A stretch of DNA of 64,000 nucleotides from Allosalinactinospora lopnorensis (GTDB taxonomy: Bacteria > Actinomycetota > Actinomycetes > Streptosporangiales > Streptosporangiaceae), in NCBI RefSeq assembly GCF_000981225.1, contig NZ_LAJC01000013.1, positions 33,042-97,041 on the forward strand. The letters run 5' to 3'. Below are positions 36,366 to 45,794 of the stretch, piece by piece (position 1 is the first letter of the stretch; each line of letters begins with the position of its first letter). A program made the translations under genes and the position numbers. Below the pieces are notes generated by a model. It was not told the origin of the DNA and ran no database searches. It saw only the letters and a list, made by a program, of their open reading frames with translations.

Positions 36366-36816
36366 CCCATCAGACTACGTGGATTGGGCAACGATTCGTG
36401 CGATCCGGAGGAGCCGGATACGTACCGTGTTCCCCGTTTTTGGTCTCACCGTAACCAGATGACTCACGGGCAACTTCCGTTGGTGTGAAGTAGCTAACAA
36501 AGAGGGGGTGCCCGCGGGCGCTCCGTCACACTCCGTGTGGGGTTGATGACTAGTTTCTCGGGTCTCAATGGCCCACCCGGGCTATATCAGAAATGAGCCT
36601 ATTGGGGCCTGTTGGTCATGCGCGCTGATCCGTAGTTTCGTCACCAGCGGTAAGCGAGGAGTAAAGAGCGCCGAAACGGTCGATCCCCCTGGAGGAGCGG
36701 ACCCGTTGCCCGGTTTCGCTGTCGGTCCGTTGGGTGTGCCCTCGCTGCCGCGCCGGCGACCGCGCCCGCCGGCTGTACGCACAACACACACATGCTGATC
36801 TTGGGAGTGGGGCATC
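36366..36816. other. 451-bp divergent control region between PBP and wblA
   Basis: No gene. Contains the PBP -10 (TAGTCT, minus, 36372-36377), a short inverted repeat CACAC-TCC-GTGTG near 36527-36539 and a moderately AT-richer patch at 36550-36600. Long upstream regions are typical of wblA. Confidence 0.4.
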
Positions 36817-37125
36817 ATGTGGATCACAGATTGGACTGCACGGGCCGTATGTCGGGAAACCGATCCCGACGCGCTCTTCGTGCAGGGAGCAGCGCAGAAC
36901 CGGGCGAAGCTCGTCTGCAAGGGGTGTCCGGTGCGCACCGAGTGCCTGGCCGACGCGCTGGACAACCGGATCGAGTTCGGTGTCTGGGGAGGGATGACCG
37001 AACGCGAACGCCGCGCCCTATTGCGGCGTAGGCCTGATGTCAGGTCTTGGCGCGTCCTGCTGGAGAACGCGCGCAAGGAGTACGAGCAGGAGAGCACCGA
37101 CGTCGACGACGCCCTCACCCGCTGA
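36817..37125 (+). CDS. wblA: WhiB-family iron-sulfur regulator, WblA type
   Basis: 102 residues. The four Fe-S ligand Cys lie at about residues 12, 34, 37 and 43 (C then LVCKGCPVRTEC), followed by the G-V/I-W-G-G turn (FGVWGGMTERERRALLRRRP) and a basic DNA-contact tail. The block TDPDALFVQGAAQNRAK is characteristic of WblA/WhiB4. In Streptomyces WblA controls the switch to sporulation and represses antibiotic synthesis; WhiB4 senses redox. GGGAG lies upstream of the ATG. Its 3' end overlaps the opposing ArsA gene by 11 bp. Confidence 0.93.
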   Translation: MWITDWTARAVCRETDPDALFVQGAAQNRAKLVCKGCPVRTECLADALDNRIEFGVWGGMTERERRALLRRRPDVRSWRVLLENARKEYEQESTDVDDALTR

Positions 37126-38317
37126 CCCGCTCGCCGCCGGCGCCCTGTCGAGTCCCCCCGGTTCCCAGCGCTTCGCCGATCTCCCGGAGGCCGTCGAGGT
37201 CGTGTACATCCTCTGGTCGCGCGGGTACCTCCACGATGGGGACGCCGGGGTGGGCAGAGGTGAGGTGTTCCCGCAGCCGGATCTCTCGGGCCTGTACCTG
37301 CGTGCGTTCGGCGTGGAGCCGCAGAGCAGAGGCCGCGAGTGCGTGGTCGCCGGACTCATCCAGAGCTTCGGCCGCCGCGAGGCTGCGCGCCGCTGAGAGC
37401 TGCTGTACCGCTGTGCGGTGAGTCCGGTTGACTACGACCCCCGCGAGGGGCATGCGGTCTTCGTTGAGCCGTTCGATGAAGTAGGAGGCCTCCCGGAGCG
37501 CGTCGGGGTCCGGAGCGGCGACGACGACGAATGCGGTGCCCGGGGCCTGCAGCAGCCGGTAGGTCTGTTCCGCGCGCTCCTGGAACCCCCCGAACACGGC
37601 GTCGAACGCTGTGACGAAGGTCTGCACGTCCTTGAGTACCTGGGCACCGACGATCTTGCTGATAACACCGGTGACCATCCCGACTCCGGCGCCGATCAGC
37701 CGGAAGGCACCGCTCTTGGCCGGAGCGCTGAGGATCTTGAGGAGCCTGCCGTCGAGGAATCTGCCGAGCCGTTTCGGTGCGTCGAGGAAGTCCAGCGCCG
37801 ATCGGCTCGGCGGGGTGTCGACGATGATCAGATCCCAGTCGCCGGACTGGCGCAGCTGCCCGAGCTTCTCCATGGCCATGTACTCCTGCGTTCCGGAGAA
37901 GCTGGAGGACAGCGACTGGTAGAAGGGGTTGGCCAGGATCTGGCGGGCGCGTTCGGGGTCGGCGTGCGCTTCGACGATCTCGTCGAACGTGCGCTTCATG
38001 TCGAGCATCATCGCGTGCAGTGTCCCCGGGGGACGCTGCCGCGCGCCGTCATCGCCGGAGGCGAGGGGCACCGGGCGAGGCGTGTTGTCGAGTCTGCGCA
38101 GCCCCATCGACTGCGCGAGCCGCCGGGCCGGGTCGACGGTGATGACGACGGTGTCGCGGCCGCGTTCGGCGGCGCGCAGTCCGAGAGCGGCCGCGCTCGT
38201 GGTCTTGCCGACACCGCCGGACCCGCAGCACACGATGATGCGTGTGCTGGGAGAGTCGAGCAGCGCGTCGACATCGAAGGCCGGCGCCTTCGGCCGCGGC
38301 GGGTGCGGTGCGGTCAT
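37115..38317 (-). CDS. ArsA-type ATPase (second gene of pair)
   Basis: 400 residues. P-loop IIVCCGSGGVGKTTSAAALG with the deviant Walker A signature, switch I VDPARRLAQSMGL, and DLIIVDTPPSRSALDFLDAP as Walker B/switch II. It lies 52 bp downstream of the other ArsA-type gene; the pair likely forms a heterodimer. Actinomycete ArsA pairs beside WblA are not arsenite pumps by context (no ArsB, ArsD or ArsR); a targeting or assembly role like Get3 is possible. Confidence 0.88.
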   Translation of the reverse strand: MTAPHPPRPKAPAFDVDALLDSPSTRIIVCCGSGGVGKTTSAAALGLRAAERGRDTVVITVDPARRLAQSMGLRRLDNTPRPVPLASGDDGARQRPPGTLHAMMLDMKRTFDEIVEAHADPERARQILANPFYQSLSSSFSGTQEYMAMEKLGQLRQSGDWDLIIVDTPPSRSALDFLDAPKRLGRFLDGRLLKILSAPAKSGAFRLIGAGVGMVTGVISKIVGAQVLKDVQTFVTAFDAVFGGFQERAEQTYRLLQAPGTAFVVVAAPDPDALREASYFIERLNEDRMPLAGVVVNRTHRTAVQQLSAARSLAAAEALDESGDHALAASALRLHAERTQVQAREIRLREHLTSAHPGVPIVEVPARPEDVHDLDGLREIGEALGTGGTRQGAGGERVSG

Positions 38318-38369
38318 GTCGTGCCCTCCGGCCGGCTTACACGGGGCGCGGGATCCGCGCGCGTCCCAT

Positions 38370-39413
38370 TCATGTCATCCCCTGTTCCCGCAGCAGTTCG
38401 GCCAGGTCATAAAGACCCGCCAAGTCGATCCCGTCGCTGATGAGGGGAAGTTCGCGTACCGGGTACTCGATTCCCGACAGCCGTTCCCGGATCGCGGTCT
38501 CCACCCGGATCCGGCGGGCGTGCTCGGTGATCTCGACGGCCAGTTGGCGGCTCTTCTGCTCGGGGTTCTCCAGCATCGCGGCCTTGAGCCCACGGGCGAG
38601 CGTGTCGATGTCGAGGTCCCCCTCGGCGGCGGCGGACAGTATCCGGGGACCGAACAGTGGGTCGCGGACCATGTTGATCAGGACGGAGCCGACGTTCAGC
38701 CCGACCCCCCGCACATCGGCGATGCCGTCCAGGCACTCCTGGGCCGGCATCTCTTCGAGTACCGACACGAAGTGCACGGAGGTCTCGTGCGAGCGCATGG
38801 TCTCCATGACCTTGTCGGCGTGGTTGCGGATCGGTCCCACTCGGGCCAGTCCGGCCACTTCGGCGCTGACGCTCAGAAACTGCGCGATCCGGCCGGTCGG
38901 CGGGGCGTCCACCACCACGGCGTCGTAGACGAACGGTCCCTGGGAGCCGCCCCTGCCGCCGCGCCGCCGGTCGCTTCCGGTCCTGCGGCGCACCGCCTCG
39001 GTGGCCTTTCCGGTGAGGAGGACGTCACGCATTCCCGGGGCGATGGTCGTCGCGAAGTCCACCGCCCCGAACCGGGTGAGCACATGCCCGGCCCGGCGCA
39101 TGCCGTAGAACATCTCGAGGTACTCCAGGAGGGCGGCCTCGGCGTCGACGGCCAGCGCGAAGACCTCGCCGCCATCGGGGGCGACGGCCACCCTCCGCTC
39201 CTCGTACGGCAGCGGTGGGCAGTCGAAGAGCCGGGCGATTCCCTGGCGGCCCTCGACCTCGACCAGCAGTACCCGCCCGCCCCCGGATGCGAGGGCCAGG
39301 GCGAGGGAGGCGGCGACGGTCGTCTTGCCGGTGCCCCCTTTCCCCGTAACGACATGGAGACGACTTCTGCCGACGGCACCGTTACCATCCCGCTCGCGAT
39401 CACGTGCGCTCAC
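38370..39413 (-). CDS. ArsA-type ATPase (first gene of pair)
   Basis: 347 residues from GTG 39413, where TAGACT (39421-39426) sits 7 bp upstream. P-loop LHVVTGKGGTGKTTVAASLALAL and Walker B YDAVVVDAPPTGRIAQFL are in normal positions. It is slightly shorter than its partner and lacks the metal-binding Cys of arsenite ATPases. Translation starts from a predicted leaderless message. Confidence 0.88.
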   Translation of the reverse strand: MSARDRERDGNGAVGRSRLHVVTGKGGTGKTTVAASLALALASGGGRVLLVEVEGRQGIARLFDCPPLPYEERRVAVAPDGGEVFALAVDAEAALLEYLEMFYGMRRAGHVLTRFGAVDFATTIAPGMRDVLLTGKATEAVRRRTGSDRRRGGRGGSQGPFVYDAVVVDAPPTGRIAQFLSVSAEVAGLARVGPIRNHADKVMETMRSHETSVHFVSVLEEMPAQECLDGIADVRGVGLNVGSVLINMVRDPLFGPRILSAAAEGDLDIDTLARGLKAAMLENPEQKSRQLAVEITEHARRIRVETAIRERLSGIEYPVRELPLISDGIDLAGLYDLAELLREQGMT

Positions 39414-39553
39414 TTCACGCAGTCTATGGTCGTAGTCGTGACCTCGCTCGATTCGCCGAGCGCCTTCGCGTGTTCGGGTACGGAGCGCGCCTGCACTCCC
39501 TCTCCGCCGGGCATCCGGGTCAACGAAAGGAAATGGTGAGTAAGGTGGCGCCC

Positions 39554-39726
39554 ATGACGAAGTGGGAGTATGCGACCGTGCCGCTGCTGTCGCACGCGAC
39601 GAAGCAGATTCTGGACAACTGGGGGGAGGACGGCTGGGATCTCGTCTCGGTGATCCCGGGGCCTCTGTCGATGGCGACCCGCGCAACCAGCAACTGGTCG
39701 CCTACATGAAACGCGAGAAGCAGTGA
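39554..39726 (+). CDS. DUF4177 small protein (frameshifted)
   Basis: ATG 39554 has AAGGTGG 5 nt upstream. MTKWEYATVPLLSHATKQIL and NWGEDGWDLVSVIPGP are the conserved DUF4177 core. One added base near 39669 gives GDPRNQQLVAYMKREKQ and a TGA whose last base is the A of the next gene's ATG. About 57 residues; unknown function. It sits between the ArsA pair and the RidA gene in related actinomycetes as well. Confidence 0.72.
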
Positions 39727-40187
39727 TGCCGAGCCCTGAGGAGCGACTGGCGGGGCTCGGCCTGACCCTGCCCGAGGTGATCAAGCCGCTGGCCTCCTAC
39801 ACCCCGACCGTCCGGTCCGGTGACCACGTCTACGTCTCGGGCCAGGTCCCGCTGGTCGACGGCGCGGCCGCCGGCACCGGCAAGGTCGGGGCGGAGGTCA
39901 CCCAGGAACGGGCGGCGGAGCTGGCGGCGATCTGCGCTCTCAACGGCATCGCCGCTCTCAAGGCCGAGGTCGGCGAGCTGTCGGCGGTCCGCCGCGTAGT
40001 CAAGGTCGTCGGGTTCGTCGCCAGCGCCCCGACCTTCACCGCTCAGCCTCAGGTCATCAACGGCGCCAGCGACCTGATTGGAGAGGTCTTCGGGTCCGCC
40101 GGTGTGCACGCCCGCAGTGCGGTCGGCGTTGCGGCGCTGCCGCTGGACGTCCCGGTCGAGGTGGAAATGATCGCCGAGGTCGGTTGA
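39726..40187 (+). CDS. RidA-family protein
   Basis: 153 residues of the YjgF/YER057c/UK114 family. VRSGDHVYVSGQVPLVDG and the C-terminal HARSAVGVAALPLDVPVEVEM strand, whose Arg at the RSAVGVAALP position binds the substrate carboxylate, fit active 2-iminoacid deaminases. ATG overlaps the preceding stop (TGATG), so translation is coupled to the DUF4177 gene. Confidence 0.9.
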   Translation: MPSPEERLAGLGLTLPEVIKPLASYTPTVRSGDHVYVSGQVPLVDGAAAGTGKVGAEVTQERAAELAAICALNGIAALKAEVGELSAVRRVVKVVGFVASAPTFTAQPQVINGASDLIGEVFGSAGVHARSAVGVAALPLDVPVEVEMIAEVG

Positions 40188-40204
40188 GAAACGCTGATGT
40201 GCGG

Positions 40205-40239
40205 ATCGCCGGGCCGCGCCGAAGGCGCGGCCCGGCGAT
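40205..40239 (+). terminator. Perfect 16-bp hairpin after ridA-like gene
   Basis: ATCGCCGGGCCGCGCC pairs with its complement across a GAA loop, 18 bp after the stop. Confidence 0.7.
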
Positions 40240-40275
40240 GGCGCCCGTTCATCTCAGCACGGAGGGGCGACGCCC

Positions 40276-41145
40276 ATGGCAATGGAACATCCCTTCGACG
40301 GTGGCGTACCGAACCGGGGTGCCGAGCCCGCCGAGCCCCGTCACGCCGCCACGGTGATGCTGCTGTGCGCGGACGGTGGCCCCTCGGGCGCCGGCCGGGA
40401 GGAGATGCGGGTCCTCCTCTTGCGGAGAGCGCGGTCGATGTCGTTCGCGCCCGGCGCCTACGTGTTCCCGGGAGGACGGGTGGACGAGCGCGACACCGAC
40501 CTCGGTTCGCCCCGTGAGGATTCCGCACCGGCCTGGTGGGCGGGCCCTCACCCCTCGCTGTGGGCCGCGCGGCTCGGCGTCCCGGTCCCGCTGGGCCGCG
40601 CGCTGGTGTGCGCGGCGGTCCGTGAGACGTTCGAGGAAACGGGGGTGCTGCTCGCCGGATCGTCAGCCGCGGAGGTCGTCGCGGACACGCGAGGCGAGGA
40701 CTGGGAGGCCGACCGGCGCTCCCTGATCGACCGGTCGCTCTCCTTCGCCGCGTTCCTCAATCGGCGCGGCCTCGTACTGCGTTCGGACCTGCTGCGGGCG
40801 TGGGCTCAGTGGATCACCCCGCGCGCGGAACCCCGGCGCTATGACACCCGCTTCTTCGCCGCTGTGCTCCCCGAGGGGCAGCAGACACGCGAGGTCGACG
40901 GGGAGGCCGACGAGGCCGACCTCGCCACGTGGATGCGCCCGGCCGACGCCGTACAGGGATGGCGGCGCGGTGAGCTGGTGATGCTGCCGCCCACGGTGGC
41001 CACCTGCAAGGAGTTGGCGGCCTGCGGTTCACTGGAGAGTGTGATGGCCGCCGAGCGCGAGATCGTCCCGATTGAACCGGAGCTGCGGGAGGTCGACGGG
41101 CAGCTCCAGATCATTGTTCCGGACGGCGTCGACTATCCGTTATGA
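40276..41145 (+). CDS. NUDIX hydrolase (long type)
   Basis: 289 residues. The Nudix box is split by an insertion: FPGGRVDERD, then a roughly 45-residue insert, then ALVCAAVRETFEETGVLLAG containing REx2EE. This arrangement is seen in NUDT19-like CoA/ADP-sugar hydrolases. C-terminal helical half (PAEPRRYDTRFF, then WMRPADAVQGW) completes the fold. The promoter is presumably in the 88-bp gap after the hairpin. Confidence 0.85.
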   Translation: MAMEHPFDGGVPNRGAEPAEPRHAATVMLLCADGGPSGAGREEMRVLLLRRARSMSFAPGAYVFPGGRVDERDTDLGSPREDSAPAWWAGPHPSLWAARLGVPVPLGRALVCAAVRETFEETGVLLAGSSAAEVVADTRGEDWEADRRSLIDRSLSFAAFLNRRGLVLRSDLLRAWAQWITPRAEPRRYDTRFFAAVLPEGQQTREVDGEADEADLATWMRPADAVQGWRRGELVMLPPTVATCKELAACGSLESVMAAEREIVPIEPELREVDGQLQIIVPDGVDYPL

Positions 41146-41166
41146 GGTCCGGCGCCCTGCCTAAGG

Positions 41167-41189
41167 GCGGTGCCTCAGAGCGGCACCGC
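41167..41189 (+). terminator. Short hairpin between NUDIX and MBL genes
   Basis: GCGGTGCC (41167-41174) and GGCACCGC (41182-41189), 8-bp stem, 21 bp after the NUDIX stop. Weak; may not stop transcription. Confidence 0.3.
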
Positions 41190-41212
41190 GTAGGGGAACG
41201 AAACGAGGTGCG

Positions 41213-42025
41213 ATGAGGATCGACGGCTCAGGCACTCTGCGCGCGAGCTGCGCGCTGTGCCCCAACCCCGGCCCCATGACACTCGACGGCACGAACACCT
41301 GGATGCTGCGCGAACCGGGCGCGCGGGCCGTGATCGTGGTCGACCCCGGTCCGGACGACGAGCGCCACCTGGAACGGGTCGCCCGCACCGTGCAGGAGCA
41401 GGGCGCCCAGGTCGCTGTCGCGCTGCTGAGCCACCACCACCCCGACCACACCGGTGGCGCGCGCTACTTCTCCGAGCTCACCGGGGCGCCGGTGCGCGCG
41501 CTCGATCCGGAGCTCTGCATCGGCGGCGAGGCGCTGAGGGACGGCGAGAGGCTGCGCGCGGACGGACTGGAGATGCAGGTCATCGCAACGCCCGGGCACA
41601 CGTCGGACTCGCTGTCCTTCCACGTGCCCGCTGATTCGGTCATGCTCACCGGCGACACCGTGCTCGGCCGCGGGACCGCGGTGATCGCCGACGACGGAGG
41701 ACTGGCCGACTATATGGAATCCCTGTACCGGCTGCGCCACATGGTCCGCACGGCAGAGATACGCGCCCTGCTTCCCGGGCACGGCCCCATCTGTACCGAG
41801 CCGCTGCTGAAGGTGAACGAGTACATCGATCATCGCGAGGAGCGGCTGTCCCAGGTCATCGCGGCCGTGGCGGCCGGTGACCGCACTCCGGACGAGATCA
41901 TCGACCGAGTCTATGTCGGCATCGACCCGGAGCTGCGGCCTGCGGCCGAGTCCTCCGTTCGGGCGCAGGTGCGGTACCTGGCGAAGCGGGGGGACGTCCC
42001 AGCGGGGCTGGAAGAGGGGTTCTAA
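41213..42025 (+). CDS. MBL-fold metallo-hydrolase (LACTB2-like)
   Basis: 270 residues; GAGGTG just before the ATG. Metal ligands: SHHHPDHTGG (HxHxDH), TPGHTSDSL, TGDTVLGRG (bridging Asp) and LLPGHGP. It ends with the helical C-terminal domain typical of the LACTB2/glyoxalase II-like RNase group. Could be a ribonuclease or thioester hydrolase. Converges on crp. Confidence 0.88.
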   Translation: MRIDGSGTLRASCALCPNPGPMTLDGTNTWMLREPGARAVIVVDPGPDDERHLERVARTVQEQGAQVAVALLSHHHPDHTGGARYFSELTGAPVRALDPELCIGGEALRDGERLRADGLEMQVIATPGHTSDSLSFHVPADSVMLTGDTVLGRGTAVIADDGGLADYMESLYRLRHMVRTAEIRALLPGHGPICTEPLLKVNEYIDHREERLSQVIAAVAAGDRTPDEIIDRVYVGIDPELRPAAESSVRAQVRYLAKRGDVPAGLEEGF

Positions 42026-42087
42026 GGGGCGGACGCAGCGAGCCCGGCGCGTGGCCGGGCCCGGGCGTCCGTCGCGTCTGTCAGGGA

Positions 42088-42774
42088 TCAGCGCGCGCGG
42101 CGGCGCATCCTCTCGACGTCGAGGAGCACGACGGCTTTGGCCTCGATCCGCAGCCATCCTCGCAGTGCGAACTCGGCGAGCGCTTTGTTGACGGTCTCCC
42201 GCGAAGCGCCCACGAGCTGGGCGAGCTCTTCCTGGGTGAGATCGTGGTGCACGTGCAGACCGTCCTCGCCTTCCTTGCCGAAGCGGTCGGCGAGGTCGAG
42301 CAGTTGTTTGGCGACCCGTCCCGGGACGTCGGTGAAGACCAGGTCTCCCATGACGTCATTGGTTCGGCGCAACCGGTTCGCCAGCGACTTGAGCAACTGC
42401 ATAGCGACCCCGGGCTGGCCCGCTATGAAGGGCCGTAGGTCGTCGTGGCCCAAGCCGGCGAGCACAGCGTCGGTCACGGCGACCGCGCTGGCCGTCCGCG
42501 GGCGCGGGTCGAACAGCGAAAGCTCGCCGAACATCTCGCTCGGGCCGAGCACGCTCAGCAGCGTCTCCCGGCCGTCCACGGCCGTGCGGGTCAGCTTGAC
42601 CTTTCCACTTGTGATCACATAGAGCCGGTCGCCCTCGTCTCCTTCGGAGAAGAGCGTCTGTCCCCGGCCGAGGCGAACCTCGCTCACTGAGGCGCGCAGC
42701 GCGGCAGCGCCCTCCTCGTCGAGAGCCTCGAAGAGAGGAGCCTTGCGCAGCACCTCGTTGGTCTCGTCCACCAC
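42088..42774 (-). CDS. crp: Crp/Fnr-family cAMP receptor regulator
   Basis: 228 residues; GTG 42774 has AAGGAGG 5 nt upstream. The cNMP-binding beta roll has [20 protein letters not shown] and the phosphate-binding cassette [17 protein letters not shown] (the Arg-Thr/Ala-Ser order of true cAMP sensors). The C-terminal winged helix has [21 protein letters not shown] as the HTH, with R-E-x-x-N-K recognition residues. Its gene lies beside nth, as in other actinomycetes, where Crp controls growth, sporulation and antibiotic precursors. A Crp-like site occurs upstream. Confidence 0.93.
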   Translation of the reverse strand: MVDETNEVLRKAPLFEALDEEGAAALRASVSEVRLGRGQTLFSEGDEGDRLYVITSGKVKLTRTAVDGRETLLSVLGPSEMFGELSLFDPRPRTASAVAVTDAVLAGLGHDDLRPFIAGQPGVAMQLLKSLANRLRRTNDVMGDLVFTDVPGRVAKQLLDLADRFGKEGEDGLHVHHDLTQEELAQLVGASRETVNKALAEFALRGWLRIEAKAVVLLDVERMRRRAR

Positions 42775-42802
42775 TTCCTCCTTGCAGCCTGACCGTCAAC
42801 AG

Positions 42803-42818
42803 TGTGACGTATATCGCA
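42803..42818 (-). promoter_or_regulatory. Crp-like binding site upstream of crp
   Basis: TGTGA-CGTATA-TCGCA matches the classical TGTGA-N6-TCACA palindrome at 9 of 10 positions. It ends 29 bp before the crp start codon; another TGTGA half-site follows at 42824-42828. Suggests autoregulation and possible control of nth on the other side. Confidence 0.5.
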
Positions 42819-43049
42819 CCCCAGTGTGAAACCAGGTCGTTACCTCGGCTTGTCTTGCAGGTGACGACCAGTCCGCCACAGCCGACGTCAGCATTTCCTG
42901 ATTTTAGTTGCAGTGGGCTCCGGTGCGGCTCCGGGCCCGGTGATCTCCCTAAGGCATTGGTTCAACCTGCGGTCATCGGCGTTCTGCTTCCCGCTCCGTT
43001 CCAACTGAGTGCTCACCGTGCACGTGCGGAGATACGTAGGCTTTGGGGT

Positions 43050-43811
43050 GTGCCTCGCGATACATCCGACTCCTCCGCAGCGCCCGAAGTGACCGTCGAC
43101 CCCGATACACCCACGGGTGAGTCGCGTCTCGCTCTGGTGAGACGCGCCCGACGGATGAACAGGGAATTGATCCGGCTGTATCCCGACGCACACTGTGAGC
43201 TTGATTTCACCGGCCCGCTTGAGCTGTTGGTCGCAACGATCCTGTCCGCGCAGTGCACCGACAAACGCGTGAACGCGGTGACTCCGAAGCTCTTCGCCCG
43301 CTACCGGAGCGCCGAGGACTACGCGGCCGCCGACCGCGAGGAGCTGGAGGAGTTCATCCGCTCGACCGGGTTCTACCGGGCCAAGGCCAACAGCATCATC
43401 GGACTCGGCCAGGCGCTGTGCGAGCATCACGGCGGTGAGGTCCCCGGCAACCTCGGCGAACTGGTGAAACTCCCCGGGGTGGGGCGCAAGACCGCCAATG
43501 TCGTACTGGGGAACGCCTTCGGCGTTCCAGGCATTACCGTGGACACCCACTTCGGGCGGCTGGCACGCAGGTTCGGATGGACCGAGGCCACCGACCCGGT
43601 GAAAGTGGAACACGAGGTCGGCGCTCTCTTCCCTCCCAAGGACTGGACGATGCTGTCCCATCGGATGATCTGGCACGGCCGGCGCATCTGCCACGCGCGC
43701 CGCCCCGCCTGCGGGGTCTGTGCCGTGGCGCACTGGTGTCCCTCGTTCGGTGAAGGCCCCGCCGACGAGGAGGAGGCGCGCAAGCTCGTTCGGAACGGAC
43801 CGTTCTCATGA
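43050..43811 (+). CDS. nth: Endonuclease III
   Basis: 253 residues from GTG 43050, which has TAGGCT 7 bp upstream and no ribosome site. DNA glycosylase/AP lyase for oxidised pyrimidines. The helix-hairpin-helix [17 protein letters not shown] includes the catalytic Lys, and [14 protein letters not shown] the catalytic Asp. The C-terminal [4Fe-4S] loop is C-x6-C-x2-C-x5-C ([17 protein letters not shown]). The N-terminal 30 residues are an extra, poorly conserved extension. Confidence 0.95.
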   Translation: MPRDTSDSSAAPEVTVDPDTPTGESRLALVRRARRMNRELIRLYPDAHCELDFTGPLELLVATILSAQCTDKRVNAVTPKLFARYRSAEDYAAADREELEEFIRSTGFYRAKANSIIGLGQALCEHHGGEVPGNLGELVKLPGVGRKTANVVLGNAFGVPGITVDTHFGRLARRFGWTEATDPVKVEHEVGALFPPKDWTMLSHRMIWHGRRICHARRPACGVCAVAHWCPSFGEGPADEEEARKLVRNGPFS

Positions 43812-44497
43812 GTGCCCCGGACGCGAACACCACGAAGGACCGGGAGATCGGGACCCCCGAATGGCTGGCCTCCATGGCCGCGGCCGCGCGGCGGATGCCG
43901 GTCCCGAGCCTGCTGCGTCCCCCTGATCACGGCGGGCGGCGCTCGGCGATCCTCATCCTCTTCGGACAGGGCGAGCACGGCCCCGATGTCCTCCTCATCC
44001 AGCGGAAGAACGGACTACGCCGGCACTCCGGCCAACCGGCGTTCCCCGGCGGCTCCATCGAGGCCTCTGACACCGGTCCCGAGGACGCCGCGATCCGCGA
44101 GGCCGAGGAGGAGACCGGGCTGGACCCGGCCGGAATCGAGCTCCTGGGCCGGCTGCCCGAGCTCTACATCCGCCGCAGCCGGTTCCGGGTCGTTCCCGTG
44201 CTGGCCTGGTGGCGTACGCCCTCGGCGGTGCACGCCGCCGACAGCGGCGAAATCGACGCCGTCGTGCGGGTCCCTGTCACCGAGCTGGCCGAGCCCGCCA
44301 ACCGCCTCCAGGCGCGGCATCCCGACGGATCCACCGGTCCCGCGTTCCGGGTCCGCGGGATGTTGGTGTGGGGTTTCACAGCCGGGATACTGAACCAGAT
44401 GCTCGTCTTGGGGGGCTGGGAACGTCCCTGGCTCGACGGCAGCGGCGAAACAGTCGACGCGGTTCCTCCAGGGCCGCCGGAACGCGGGAGAACGTAG
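43808..44497 (+). CDS. NUDIX CoA pyrophosphatase (NudL-like)
   Basis: 229 residues. ATG overlaps the nth stop by 4 bp (ATGA), so it is translationally coupled. [18 protein letters not shown] is the UPF0035/CoA-specific element, leading into the Nudix box [20 protein letters not shown] ending EEETG. Hydrolyses CoA or its derivatives to phosphopantetheine. Followed 14 bp later by the protease gene, so nth-nudL-marP may form an operon. Confidence 0.9.
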   Translation: MSAPDANTTKDREIGTPEWLASMAAAARRMPVPSLLRPPDHGGRRSAILILFGQGEHGPDVLLIQRKNGLRRHSGQPAFPGGSIEASDTGPEDAAIREAEEETGLDPAGIELLGRLPELYIRRSRFRVVPVLAWWRTPSAVHAADSGEIDAVVRVPVTELAEPANRLQARHPDGSTGPAFRVRGMLVWGFTAGILNQMLVLGGWERPWLDGSGETVDAVPPGPPERGRT

Positions 44498-44511
44498 GGA
44501 GGGACGCGAAC

Positions 44512-45689
44512 GTGCTGGACCTGGTCCTTGTCGTCCTCGTGCTGCTTTTCGCCGTGTCCGGCTATCGTCAGGGGTTCATCGTCGGGATCCTGAGCTTCGC
44601 GGGATTCCTCGGCGGAGGGGTGCTCGCCGCTCTCGGGCTCCGCCGCTGATCCAAGACTTCGTGGGCAACGCCGGCCAGCAGGCGCTGCTGGCGATCGCCG
44701 TGGTGTTCCTGGCCGCAGCGCTGGGGCAGTTCATCGCGTCCTACATCGGGGCCCTGGTCCGCAACCGGGTCACCTGGGACTCCGCGCGCATTCTGGACGC
44801 CATAGGCGGTTCCCTGGTCAGCGGGCTGTCCGTTCTCCTGGTGGGCTGGCTCATCGGCAGCGCTGTGGCCAACTCGGCACTCCCCGTCGTCACCAGCCAG
44901 GTGCAGCAGTCGCGGGTGCTGCAAGAAGTCGACCGCTTCATGCCCGACACCGCCCACACGTGGTTCTCCGCGTTCCGCAAGATCGTCGACCAGAGCGCCT
45001 TCCCGCAGGTCTTCAGCGGTCTGGGCACCGGGGATCCGGCCGAGGTGGAGCCGCCCGACCCCGAGGTGCTCTCCACCTCGGAACTGCGTGAGGCCAGTGA
45101 GAGCGTCGTCAAGGTCCTGGGAACGGCACCGGACTGCCAGCGCCGGGTCGAGGGGACCGGGTTCGCCTACGAGGACGGGCGCATCATGACCAACGCCCAC
45201 GTCGTCGCCGGTGTCACGCAGGACCTGCGGGTGGTCACCCGATCGGGCCAGCAGCTACAGGCCTCGGTCGTGCTGTACGACCCGCAGCAGGACATCGCGG
45301 TGCTCGATGTACCCGACATGGACCTGGAGCCGCTGGAGTTCGATCCTGAGGCGGAGAAGGGGGACGACGCCGTCGTCGCGGGTTTCCCGCGGAACGAAGG
45401 GTTCACCGTGGTGCCCGCGCGGGTCCGCGCCGAGCAGACCGCACAAGGGCCCGATTTCTACCACTCGCAGCAGGTCAGCCGGGATATCTACCAGGTGCGG
45501 GCGGTTGTTCGCCCCGGCAACTCCGGCGGCCCGCTGCTGTCTCCGGACGGGACCGTCTACGGGGTCGTGTTCGCGGCCGCCACCAGTGAGGATGAGACGG
45601 GCTACGTGCTCACCGCTGAGGAGGTGGCCGAGAACGCCGAGACCGGGGCCGCGGCGGTCGAGCAGGTGTCGACTCAGTCGTGTGACTGA
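44512..45689 (+). CDS. MarP-like membrane serine protease (frameshifted)
   Basis: GTG 44512 with GTAGGGAGGG upstream. The N-terminal CvpA-type membrane domain has about four helices, then a periplasmic trypsin-like domain: TNAHVVAG (His), QQDIAVLDV (Asp) and RPGNSGGPLLS (Ser). The frame breaks at about 44643; one added base gives GLRPLIQDFVGNAGQQ and about 392 residues, matching mycobacterial MarP, a protease needed for acid and oxidative stress survival. Two Cys around the protease domain (DCQRRVEG and the C-terminal QSCD) are placed to form the redox-switch disulfide described for MarP. Confidence 0.85.
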
Positions 45690-45743
45690 GCGGACCGGCT
45701 CTCTCCTTCGAGGGGCCCGGTAGCAGGCCGCCGGTTGAACGGC

Positions 45744-45777
45744 GACGGGCGCCTTCCCCTCGGGGAAGGCGCCCGTC
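45744..45777. terminator. Perfect 16-bp hairpin between MarP-like and apgA genes
   Basis: GACGGGCGCCTTCCCC and its complement with a 2-nt loop, between two convergent genes. Confidence 0.7.
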
Positions 45778-45794
45778 GTGTGGTGTGCGGGTCG

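Noticed and set aside
37115..39413. Arsenic resistance operon
   Set aside because: Two ArsA-type ATPases are present but no arsB/acr3, arsR, arsC or arsD, and the metal-binding Cys are absent.
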